DNA of 64,000 nucleotides from Symsagittifera roscoffensis (Eukaryota; Xenacoelomorpha; Acoela; Convolutidae). The stretch covers positions 38,033,888 to 38,097,887 of the forward strand of contig NC_087065.1 of assembly GCF_963678635.1 (NCBI RefSeq), given 5' to 3'. Shown piece after piece: positions 28,701-40,700 of the stretch (position 1 is its first letter; each line of letters opens with the position of its first letter). The translations under genes were made by a program, and so were the position numbers. Under the pieces are notes generated by a model. That model was not told where the DNA came from, searched no databases, and was given only the letters and a program-made list of their open reading frames with translations.

Positions 28701-31700
28701 TGGAGCGCACAAAATAAAAAAAAATTTCGGAAATTAGTTTTTTTCATGACCATTGTTTTTGTTTGATGTTTTTTTTCGGCGACTTTCTTATTATTGATTT
28801 TTTCCGGCATAATAGGTTTCGGCCTATATTATATCGGATTAGTGGCCTCATGTTGTTTCACTCGACGAGCAAATGAAGTTTTGTGTCTGGGTGTGTTTTG
28901 AGGGTGAGAGGACTTATTACCTTTTATTAGTCATATTGATTTTTTTTTTCGGCTTAAGAGTTTCTGCTAAGGTATTTTTAATTTCGTTGCAGCTGTATAA
29001 TTGTTTTTCCGATGCTAATTGCATATTTTGTTCTCTTGACATGTTTTTATTTCTAAGCTAGTTTCATTTATTTTGATAGATCTAGTTTTTTCGACATTTC
29101 CAACTTCGTGGCTTCGTTGTTTTGTATCGCAAGTGGTGCGTAGCTCAGCATCGCCCTTGTGTCATAATTATTCCGTCTCCTTTTTCGAACGTAGTAACAA
29201 CACACCACCTGAACAACATTTTGAGCCTAGAATTTTTTGAGTTTAAAATGGTTTGAAACATTTTTTTCAGTCTTTTTTGCAATCCATCTATGTTTCGGTA
29301 TTGCTCCGACATTTTTTACCAGCACGTTACTTAAGTGACGGGAAAGAACTATGAGTTAATTAATATTTTTTATAGTTTTCGCTCATTTTTGCTATTTAGG
29401 TTCCTCAAAAAGGTTAGCCAGTGGTTTTAGTTTTCACTCAATTTTGGCATGTAGGTACACCCAGGAAAGCGCAGGGGTCAAGTGTGGTATCATATTAAAG
29501 CCCTATTTTTTGTGATTTTGATTCCAAAAAAATAAAGTTGTCTCAGTGTCTTCAATTTTCTGTTTTTCAGACAAGGTGATACGAAATTTAACAAATATCA
29601 CGATGAAAGTAATTTGTAAATGAATCGTCAATTTAATTTTCCTGCGATTTACTCATTAGCTTAGCTTTTATTTTGAGACAATAGACTAATTTCATTGCCC
29701 TTCACTGGAAAAAGGAAGAAAGTGAAAATAATATAAACAAAATGATTTTTTTCTTGTTTTTTGTAATTTTGGCTGGAGTTCATTGTGAAGATTCTGTGAT
29801 ATAGGTACAGCAAAAGATAGGTACTCATAGGTACTCATTAGCTTAGCTTTTATTTTGACGCAATAGACTAATTTCATTGCCCTTCACTGGAAAAAGGAAA
29901 AAAGTGAAAATAATAAAAACAAAATGATTTTTTTCTTGTTTTTTGTAATTTTGGCTGGAGTTCATTGTGAAGATTCTGTGATATAGGTACAGCAATAGAC
30001 TATGTTGTGTCTATGTTAGGATTTTTGTTTTTTTTAGTCATTTTTCTGTCAGAAATTTTAAGTTAGAGCCTCGAACAACTACCGACATTTCGACTGAGAG
30101 ACGGAGAAGCGTCTTAGTTACTTAATTTGAGTGTTTACCAAATTTTTTGGGTAGAACGCTGTTTTGTGAGATTGAAAATGGGCTGTTTTAAAGTCAGTTT
30201 TTGTAACATTGCTTTTTTGGGAGCTTTGAGAGGTTGAAATTATGATTGAACGCTTTTTCAATGCTATAGGACTGAAATGGACGCATTTGGCGTGATACAG
30301 CTTTTTTTTTTGCAGGTTGCTTTTTCTCGGCAGCTGGTAACTATGAAACAGAGCCTGTTACCGACACTGAAGACTAGATCTCCACAAGGATGGACTTTCT
30401 TCATCAGAAGTATCTTCGAAATATGCAAGAAGTAATTATTTTATTTTTTAGCTTGTCATTTCCGGTAATAAACGCAGTGAGTACTCCTATATAGGTCTTG
30501 CTGATTTTTTAAAGGAAAAAGTCTTAAAATTTGTTCACGCTCAGTTTTAATTTTCGCTGTTTGACTTGTAATTTTTTTTTTAAGTTCAGTGCATTTCTGT
30601 TGTTAAAAGGAAGGCAAACTCCACTATCGAACAGCAAAAGTGTAAAGGTCACGAAAAACGTGATTGACTTCTGATTTCGAAAATGGAAATTAATTATCAG
30701 ATTTCTCAGCGAAATAAAAGTTATACGTATTGATCCAGTTTTCTCAAATTGGGTTAATTTTAACAAAAAGGTGTCCATCATAAATTGTTCTACAAATTCA
30801 AAGAGTTTTGAGGCCATTCATTTTTTTTCTTCGAAACCCAAAAAATGAAGGCTCTTGAAAAAAAAACAAGTCATTTTTTTTTCCAGTTTCCTTGTCTATT
30901 TTTTGTAATGAAGAAAAACGATGTTTTTGATATGACAGGGATCTTGCGTTAGGATGTCCTGACTGTAGCTTTACATATTGACACTGAAGCTGTTTCAGGC
31001 ACATTGCCTATTGCTCTGAGAGGAATGAAGTGATGACTGCTTCTCTCAGAATGCTGGAGTTTCTGAGTCAGAACACCAATGCTTTGTCAGCCAACTCTGC
31101 CGAGAAGCTCTTCTCTATTGGTAAGTGACGTGACGTACTCATTAATCTAACTTTTTTATGCTCATCAGAAAAGCGATCAACATAAAGCTGTTTATAATTA
31201 CGGCACGCATTTCTTTCACAGGTTATCATGAACGCTTTTTATTTGACGATTCAACAAATTCGCCCTATACGCGACCCGAAGGCTCTTTGGGGAGGCTCTA
31301 TGACAAGTGGAAGTATCGAATCAGGATGATTATAATCGTAATGTCTTACATTTTTCAGGTTTCTTCACGACTCTTTTAGTCTCGCTTAAAAGCAAACTAC
31401 CTGTGGCCATCATCGACGACAGTGAGGCATGCAAACGCACCGAGATGTACAAATTCATGCTGCAGATATTCAAAGCAGTCCTATCCGAAAACCCAACACA
31501 ATCACACACGCGGGAGACAAGGCTGCTCCGAGAATTGTTTCTGTCTGAAAACGACGCAGAATATGCATTGCTGCTCACCTCTGATGTTGCTGTTATGATG
31601 AATAAGACCAATTTAGTTAGCTCATTTGAAGTCATGTTGAAATCCGATGTTGATTTAACTTCAACGCAGATTTGCGTATTGCTTAATTTGCTTCTCTCGG

Positions 31701-34700
31701 CTATAATGGGAGCCTCGGGGTCTAACAGTGACGTCATTAAGAGCGGCCAACTGGCTCTAGATAGTATTGGAGTTGAAAAATTGTGCTTTGCGCTGGCCTT
31801 TTTGACCCAGAAGTACGCAGACCTAGTTACTTGTAAAGCAGATGAAAAGCTGAGGTTAATGGATTTGGATTCAGACAGCGAAGACGATGAACAGACACAT
31901 GAGCAAGTTAGTTAATCAGTAAAAAAATTGTTATTAAGAGTAAAAGAGCGTAGTGATTTTCTTTTATATAGGTCTTGATGATTTTTCTGTTATATTACCT
32001 ATTGAATTAAGAAATTACCGATTGATCTAATTTTCTCTAAGTGGGATAGTTCTTAGAAGAAATGTCAAGCCAACAATTCTTGAAGAGTTTGTACGTGGTA
32101 TATTTCTTAAAAGAGTCAAGGAACGTTGTGAACACTCTAATATAATTAGTGATGATTTTTTTTTGAGAATGTCCTAAAATTTATTCAAGCTCAAATTTGA
32201 TTTTTCCCGGTTTGACTTTTGATTTCTGTCTGTTGGTTCTATGTTGTTTACACTTGCGATTGTAAGTGTCTTATATTCGGGTACAATATTTTTTTCCTGT
32301 AAACAATTTTTCGCCTCCTTTTGTCGTTTCTTAAGCGTATTAGAAAACAAATTTTTTTTTGCAGCTTTGCCTCTTTTATCGATTTTCATCAGATACTTTT
32401 ATTTGCTCGCTTTAATTTGGAACGAGCATAGCTAAATTGTAGGTATCCATATATGTGGCGTTTTGTTTCTTCTGTCCAGTTTTGACGGTTGATCATAGGA
32501 ACAGCTACATGACTGTTGATGTCCAGTCAATTATTACAATTAATACTGTGGCACGATGTCTCAATTATTTCAATGGCACGATGTCTTTTCAGTCCATGTT
32601 CTCTGCGACTGAGGAGCACCTGGTGCACTTGATCTCCTCCTACCTGGAGTCGCAGCTGTTTGTGTCATTCATATCCAGCTTGGCAGACCTTATGTCACCT
32701 TCATCCTTGTCATCTTCTAAACCAATGACGTCAGAGAGATCGACTGTGCATTTCTGCTCCTTTGTCTACAACCTCAACAGACTCAACTCAAAGTCAAGGT
32801 TAGATGAGATTCTAAGTTCGATTTTTGAGTTATTTATACCTTCTCTCAGACTATGCTATAAGTAAATGTGAGAGTGAATAAACCAACCGAAACTGCACAG
32901 AGTTTATAATGAAACCTACAATACAAGACTTTCGTAACTGTTACATGGTTGTAATAAAACTAATATGTAACAGTTAAGTATTTTCGACTGGGTTATACTT
33001 TGGCTGGTTCATATGCCATCACTTAATGTAGTGACTAAGATTTGAAAATCGAGATCTGGCCAAATAATTGTCGAAAATGGCAAAATTCTTGGATGCCAGA
33101 GTGATCAAATTTAAAGCATTAGGAAGGAAAACCTTTTACCCTCAAAGCTTTGAATAGAATTAATGTACATAGCAGCAAATTTCGTATTATGGAAAAATAG
33201 TCCGCGATATGATGTTTGACATGACATTCTGACAAGTTTACGGAAGGTCTATTGAAGCCCTCGGTCTGTATACTTTAGAGCCTTCTTCGCCTTGCCTTCC
33301 AAGAAGGGACTCATGAAGCAGATATGGAGGACTCTATCAAACATACAGGGACAGTCTTTGTCTGGGTGAGTTATCCGTATTCATTTTGTGAAATACGAAA
33401 CTAATCAGGAAGACGAAAAAATGAGGTAAATTGGAGAGATCAGTTAAATCAAGTGGAAGAGCAAATCAAGTAAAGATGAGCTAAATCGGTTAAATTGTGT
33501 TTTGTGACGTGCACAGTAATTTTTCTTGGGGGAGCTGCCGGAATTTTGTTGACCTCTTTTTACTTGATCTTCCGCTGTAGCGGAGCGTGTAGTGCTCTAC
33601 TCAAATTTGGCGCCAATAATTTTTTTAAGGGTTGTTCAACCAAAATAGACAGTGTTAAGTAGTAGCAAATGGGACGGACCGAGTATTCTCTGCTGGAAAA
33701 ATCGGTCTGCTTAAAGACATAGCACCAGAAATTGAATAGATTTCGTTTAAGAAAGGGACTCTTTGTTTCAGTCAGAAGATTCCGATGTTGTCGCTATTGA
33801 AGAGTGGCCACCTCTCTCTGGGAGACAGTCACACGTGTCTTCCACTTCTCGCCTCCTTCTGTCGTTTCTTCAGTCTCCTCCTCATCACCCTCGACGACAA
33901 GGTTCCCATAGTACTTTATAATACGGTACAACTATGACAGACATGTCCCCGAAATAACCAGGTTCCTTATGAATATATCCTTATGTCGATTAATTACAAA
34001 GCTACCATTCAACAAAATTTAATAGTTCTGTAATGAATCAACCGTGAAAAAATCCTTAAGAAGGAAAAATTTGAAAGTTCCGGCTTAATCTGAGGCAGGT
34101 CTAATTTCTGCTCAAATATCAAATGTGCATCTTAATCGCACTTTTGACATGAATGGATTTTGTTAGTTAAATTTACTCAACTAACACTCTTTGATGCGTA
34201 TTTTTTCTTCGCGATAAGCAAGACTGTTGCAATCGGGTACTGGACCTTTTTTTCGTAAAGAACTTTGTACACAAGACGTTACACGCGATTCAACTTGCTT
34301 CATAATAAATTCAAAGTCTATTAAACATCCAGAGCATCTGAAGAAGAAAGAACACTCCTGCTTGACACGACAAAGGCTTGCAGTTCGAAGCCGGTGGGGA
34401 CTTGTTTTTTTTGCAAAGGAGAAATTTTCATCCTTTTTGGTCTCTTGTCCGTCTGTTATATTTTGTAGGCCTAGTTTCCGTTTATTGGTTGGTCGCGGTA
34501 AATGAGTCACAAATTTTTTGTCGAAATTTTAATGCATCTTCTGGATATTTGATTTTTGTTTTTTTTTGTTTGGATCAATTCAAAAAAAGTTTGAACGTTT
34601 TTGTAATTTATGGGTGGCTGCTCAATGTGCTGGGAATTTTTACGCCGCCATTTTTATGCTCGCTATTACAAAGAGTTAACAGTTCGGTGCATAGTGCTCT

Positions 34701-37700
34701 GCATGTAAACAACTTGTCCAACAAGAGCACAGAATTTTTTTTAAATCAAATCTCCGCTTTCGTCAATTAAGAGACATATGTTGAGCACATCTGTATTTCA
34801 AACAATGACTCTAATTGATATTGTTTTTTTAACGTGTTAGAATTTATCAATTCCGGTTTGGTATAGTTTCCGTTTTTTCCTTTTCATTTTTTGTTAACTC
34901 GCATATAACGAATCGGCCGAGTTGCCTCATTTTACTTCGTTTGATGGGTGAAAAAAGTTTTTTATGCAGGTGAGTCTTTTGAAATGGTACTTTGAAAAAG
35001 TAAAAAATGAGTTTTTTTATGAAAAGATTTGGCTCACGGTTTTTTTGGTGTCTACTCATTAATTGACGGCTTTGTTACCGCTTCGTGAGATCTGATCTCA
35101 TGCAAATTTAGCGTTCGATTTTCTTGCTTGGTATAATTGTTTTAAAAAAGAAACATTCAAGAAAAATTGAGACAAAGATATGGAATTTTCCACAAAGATA
35201 TGGAACATTCTAAAAAAATCGACTTTGCGATTTTCGTCTCTGTTTTTGTCTGCTAGTTTGTCATGCTATGTTTGTGTTGTATTGCAAGTTGTGCGGAGCT
35301 CTGCTTTGCCTCTGTGTTTTATTTTATGCTTTTTGTATTTTTGTTTGAGTTGCTATGGATCTCCTTGAGCCATCTAGAATAATTTGTTCAATAAATTTAG
35401 GAAGAGCCGATAGTATTTTGTTTAGGAGCTCTTCGATGGCCTCTCCTTTCCATTCTCAAAGCAGGAGACACTCAGTGTCATCGTACACCTAAAAGACTGT
35501 GCACTTGGCCTAATTGAAATCATTCACCCGGAAACGAAGTTCACGGCTCATAAGGGTCTCACAGAGAATATAAAACGGTGCTCGAATGTTCTAAAGGTAG
35601 GGAACATGAAAAAGAAAACTAACAACCATTTTTGGTATTAATAAAGAATAGTTTTTCGTGAGTTAAAAAAAGCTAGACCTGATAAAATTGATATGTCTGA
35701 ACTGATAAGCCGAGAAAGAACTGTTGATGGGCCACAACTTAATTTTAATCATCATTTTAGCTTTTGTGCCAGCTCCTAAAGCAATTACATGAAAGGGACC
35801 AGAGAATAGAGTTCTCTCAGAATGAAAGTTTCTGGATCTCCTCCAAGTGTGCGATACCGAAAGCACCCAGCGACATGGCAAGTCTAAGTCACTACAACAT
35901 TATTTTTCAAATCCGCAATAACGAAAGTTGACAGTTTGACTGGGCATCAATTCTCACAAAAATTGTGTTTTTACATGTAGCTAAAATAGTTTTATGTATT
36001 TATGTCACTCCCTTATTTGGACTGGGAAGTTAGCTGACTCAGTGTTTTCAGAAAGTTTCGTTTTTAGACAATTTGCGAGGCACTGAGACGTGGCGTTGAT
36101 CTAGAACACATCCTATCATCCACTTATGCATCCCTGGACAACAAGAGTGGAATGGCAACAATGAACAAGAACATACCGATGCCCCTCAATGCCATGCATG
36201 ACCTGGACCAGAGCAACATGCTCTCTGTGGTGTCCATGCGTGACAGGAGACTCTTAGTGGTGCTAACATGTTTGCCGTTCTTCATCTCGTTTCCAGAACG
36301 AATCAAGGTAGGCTTTGGAACGACGGAAAATTAGTTTGATAATAAACAAGATAGCAGGAGACCTGAAATTTAGTAGGTCTGGATGAGTTCTTTTGGAAAA
36401 CAGAACTTTTAGAGTTTGAAAAAGAATGAACATTTAAAAAAAAAATCCTCAATCGTCAACCAAAATTTACAAAAATGGATACCTGATGGTTATATTTTGG
36501 TTTCTGCAGCTTTTCCGGAAGATCATTTCTCTGGACAAGTTGGAAGTGCATGAGAGGAGGCTTCCGATGGGAGCAGGCCCAGGTGACATCTCCATCAACA
36601 TCAGACGCACTCATGTCTACGAGGACGCATTCGAATATCTCTCGCCCCAGAACGGTGAGAGTCGTCTGTTTCTGTTATCAAGTTCTGAGATATGAAATTT
36701 TCCATTTCTGCCTTTTTTAAACTTAACCATTGATGACTGGAAGTGAGTTTGAACATGAACGGTTTGAAAAAAAACAACATAATTTTATTAGAATTTAAGC
36801 CTTCTGATAGCATCATTTTCTTTCGTTTGTCATTATTCAGTTCGTATTGATTTTTTTCGGTTTTTTCTCAAAGTCTTGAAGTTTCACGCTCAAATTTCAC
36901 GCTCAAAATTGCGAAACTCATCGCCCCGCCTGGTTTTATAATTCTAGAAGCGGTGACTATCATTTAAACGCTTCATTTTTTCAGAGCCCGACCTCCGAAA
37001 AAGAATACGGGTGACATGGCGCAATGTGACTGGCCTGGATGAAGCCGGCATAGATGGGGGAGGGATCACGAGGGACTTCCTGCAGGAACTGATCAAGGCC
37101 GCGTTCGACCCCAAGTTCGGTTTCTTCACTGCCACCCCTCAGGGTGCCTTCTACCCCTTCCCTCAAGTCACACAACTGATGGAAGCGTCAATGGCCAAGC
37201 AGCATTTCTACTTCATAGGCAGAATGGTCGGAAAGGTAAATAAATATTAGAATGAGAGAAATTATAAACCATAATATGAATGACATGGGTGTAGTTGGAT
37301 CCCAAGTTTCCAATACGACTACGAGATCATATGTAGTTCAAATGTTTTTTGTTGAAACTAGTTTAAAATCAGGCAGAGGCATGAACAACTTGTTAATATG
37401 CGGTTTCATATTGATTGTCTATCTCTAAATTGTCTCAATCTATCATTCATTTCGTACAGTTTGCTCTTGTTCTTATATGGGTTACGAATCGTTTGATTCA
37501 AGCTCACAGTAGTTTCGGTTTTGTTTGAAATGACTGTGTTCTATTTCGAACTCACTTCGTAAATTAGTGGCGAGACTCAGATTTGTGGGCTTGCCCGCAT
37601 TGACTTCATTTGCTTTATCGCAAATCAGTTGTTTTCACAATTAATCATGGTTATCTTTATCTATCTTCTCAGGATGAATCTGTTATGACTAGTTTCTTTC

Positions 37701-40700
37701 TTGAATTTGTAGGTGTTGTACGAGAATCTGTTGGTAGAGTTGCCTCTCGCCTCGTTCTTCCTTGCCAAGATCCTCTCCGGCCAAGTGGACATCAACTACT
37801 TGGCATCCATGGACGAGGAACTGCACCAGTGAGTTATACTATAAATACCAGAACAGTGTTAATGACTAGGTGCATTGTCACTTATTTAGGTCTTGCTTTT
37901 TTCACTTTTTTTTCAGGAGCAAAAATCCACTGAACTTTTGCTTGCGCTTAATTCAATACTTAGGTTGTTTGTTAAGAGTCAAGAACAGTGAATACTTTTA
38001 TATAGGTCTTGGTGATTTTTTTGTTTGTTAAGAGTCGGTGAGCATAGTTGAGACACTTATATTCACTTTTTAGCTGTTTGACTTTTGACTTTTATTTCCT
38101 TTGTTGAAAGTTGATGCATTTTTAATTCATTAAGTGAACCGAAGAAAGCTATTTGTTCCAATTAACATAACAATATCAAAATCTCGATTTTAGAAGTATT
38201 CTAATTCAATATATCTCGCATTTTTTGAAATGCATAGTTTATACATAATGTAGTTTTATGATTTGCGATTTTTTACATGAAAAATTGTATCTTTTTGGGT
38301 TTGATGCTGCATCAAATTAGCAAGTTATTAGCATATGTAGCTTCATTATTGTTGGCTAGTTTTTGGGGATTTTAAGCATCTGTGGCTGAATGGTTAGTGC
38401 GTGAGACTTAAATTTGCTCGGTGGCATATTTTTGCTACTTCGAATTCGAGTTTTTGCAAATTCGAGGCTCATTTCTAGTTTTTCTTGTCAGTTGATAGAG
38501 CTGCTGTTTGCTCGTGTTCTCACAAGTGTTTGCGAAGCACAGCTTCGCCTCTGTATGAACAGTTACTTGTAAAGTCGGTGTGAAAGCACGAATGGTCTAT
38601 CTATCCATTTTCGGCTTGGTCGGGGTTGCTTGATGGTTTGATCTACCGATGTGGAAGTTTAACTATAGCTCGTACAAGAAGGCAACGTGGTCAGCAAAAA
38701 TTAATAACCGCTGCTTCAATCAAGGATCAGTAAAAAATTCAAAGAAGTTCGACCACTTTCAGGTTCATAAACTCTAATAATTTGGTGGTAATCACGGCTG
38801 AAAATTAGTATCGCTCGATATATTGGAATATTCGCTCCGTTTGACCGTTCGTAAGGAGAAAGACCACAGTCTATGTTTAGCCAGACCAATGAGACTCACA
38901 GGCAAAGTTTCTGCGGTTTTTTCGAGTCGATGAACTTATTATGGTCGTTTGAATGTTGAGTTCTTTCTAAGTTCACTTTATTTCCTTTGTTAAAAGGAAG
39001 GTAAACTCCACGATCGAACAGCAAAGTTGTAAATGTCACGGAAAATGTGATATACTTCTATTTCCGATTTTTTAAAATCAATTGTGTGCATTGACTCTTT
39101 TTCAACTGTCTGTTGGCTATGTTTCGCAATGTCATTTTTTTCAAAACTTTTTTTTTCTGCCTGCTGCTTTTTCTTGTCCAGTCTCAGCGTTGGCATTTGG
39201 TCAAACGTTCTGTGGTTACAACAGTTTCAACGGAAGTTTGTCTGTTTTGCCTTTCACGATGTCAAGTTTTTAGCTCATTTGCATATTAATCGTTTAGTAT
39301 TAAACAAGTTGAGTTTTTCCAACGAAAGTTGCACTATTTTCTGCGCATTTAATTTTGCAAATATTCCTTTTATGTAAGCAGTATGAGCCGTAGAATTATC
39401 TTACTTTAAACACTTTCGCTGTTGTTTAATATTTGTAAAAGCACGAATGGTCTATCTTCGACTTGGTGGCAGTTGCTTGATGGTTTGATCTACCGATGTG
39501 GACGTTTTTCAAGACGTATTTTTTTGATGCCAACCATTTTTTCTCTTCTGTGTCAGTATTTATGGAAGTGTTCATTGATGCGTTTCAATGATTTTGGCAA
39601 CTTTTTTTGGCCGAAAGTCTGTCGATTCAAGAGCTATATATTTTTCAAAAGGTGGGAAGCTGTTTTTCTAATGGTTTTCAATGTTATAGCTGTTTAACAT
39701 TAAACATGACTGAGTTTTGCTGGAGCAATTTTTGTAGTCGTCTTATGAAAGTTGAGTTTTAAATGATAATAGCTAAATAATTTTGAGTAGCAAAAAGCTG
39801 ACTGGTTATTCTCGACACCGACAAAACTGCCACTTGTCCGTTTTTTTTTATAAGAATCAGTGATACAAAATTTTACGCTCACTGACAGCAACATCGCATA
39901 TAAAAGGCATTTGAATTAACGTTTGTAGACTAGTAAACGCAGTAGACTAGTTGTAAACTTTTCATATGTTAATTCTTGATTTGATAGTTGTTTTCAAAAT
40001 ACCATTCCGCAAACATAAGAGACTGTGAACAACAACTCATGGTGACAAATTGATGATATTCCAGGAATTTGCTGTCGCTGAAAGCTTACTCCGGGAATGT
40101 AGAAGACCTGACGTTGACCTTTTCGCGAACTCAAAGTGTGCTTGGAGAAGTTCAGGTAAGTTTACCTTTGAAATTGTAGTCACAACTGCGCCTCTCAAAA
40201 AATATAATTTCGAATAAAGATCGTACCCAATCCTTTTTGCTTGGTGAGCAAAAGTTTTGGTTTTTAAAAAGAAGAACCGCTTCCACCAAGAATCGGGAAA
40301 ATTCAAAGAATTTAGACAACTTTCAGGTTCAGGAAATATAAACACTAATAATTTGGTAATCATGGGTGAAAGCAGTAGCGGATTTAGGGGGGGGGAGGAC
40401 CTAACAAAACTCAAGCAATTTGGTTGACCTAAAAAAAGGTCGACAAAATTTTTATTTTTTTTTGAAAATCCCCCCCCCCCTCGAGAAATTCCTAGATCCG
40501 TGCCTGGCTGAAAGTTTGTATCACTCGTTAAAATTGGATTATTCGGTGAGTTAGACCGTTCCGTTCGTTAAGGAGAAAGACTCAAATCTATTTTTTTGTA
40601 GTCAGACCAATTAGGCTTGCAGGCAAAGTTTGGAAAGAAAAATGGGTTTAGCTTCGTGATGATTTGATTTTTCGCGGTTTGAATTTTGATTTCTTTTCAA

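Noticed and set aside
31222-31312. Extra UBE3C exon after the acceptor TTTCACAG (translation beginning GYHERFLF)
   Set aside because: The acceptor is phase-compatible with exon 4, but no donor in the segment restores the phase of exon 5, while direct splicing of 31120 to 31359 gives the family-like GFFTTLL..SKLP.
31907-32592. Alternative UBE3C exon 6 start at 32480
   Set aside because: It needs a weaker donor at 31911 (GTTAAT) to keep phase. Starts at 32527 or 32593 fit the strong donor at 31907.
38378-38470. A functional tRNA gene
   Set aside because: The A box is good but the B box is degenerate and no acceptor or anticodon stem forms, so it is kept only as a possible SINE or pseudogene.
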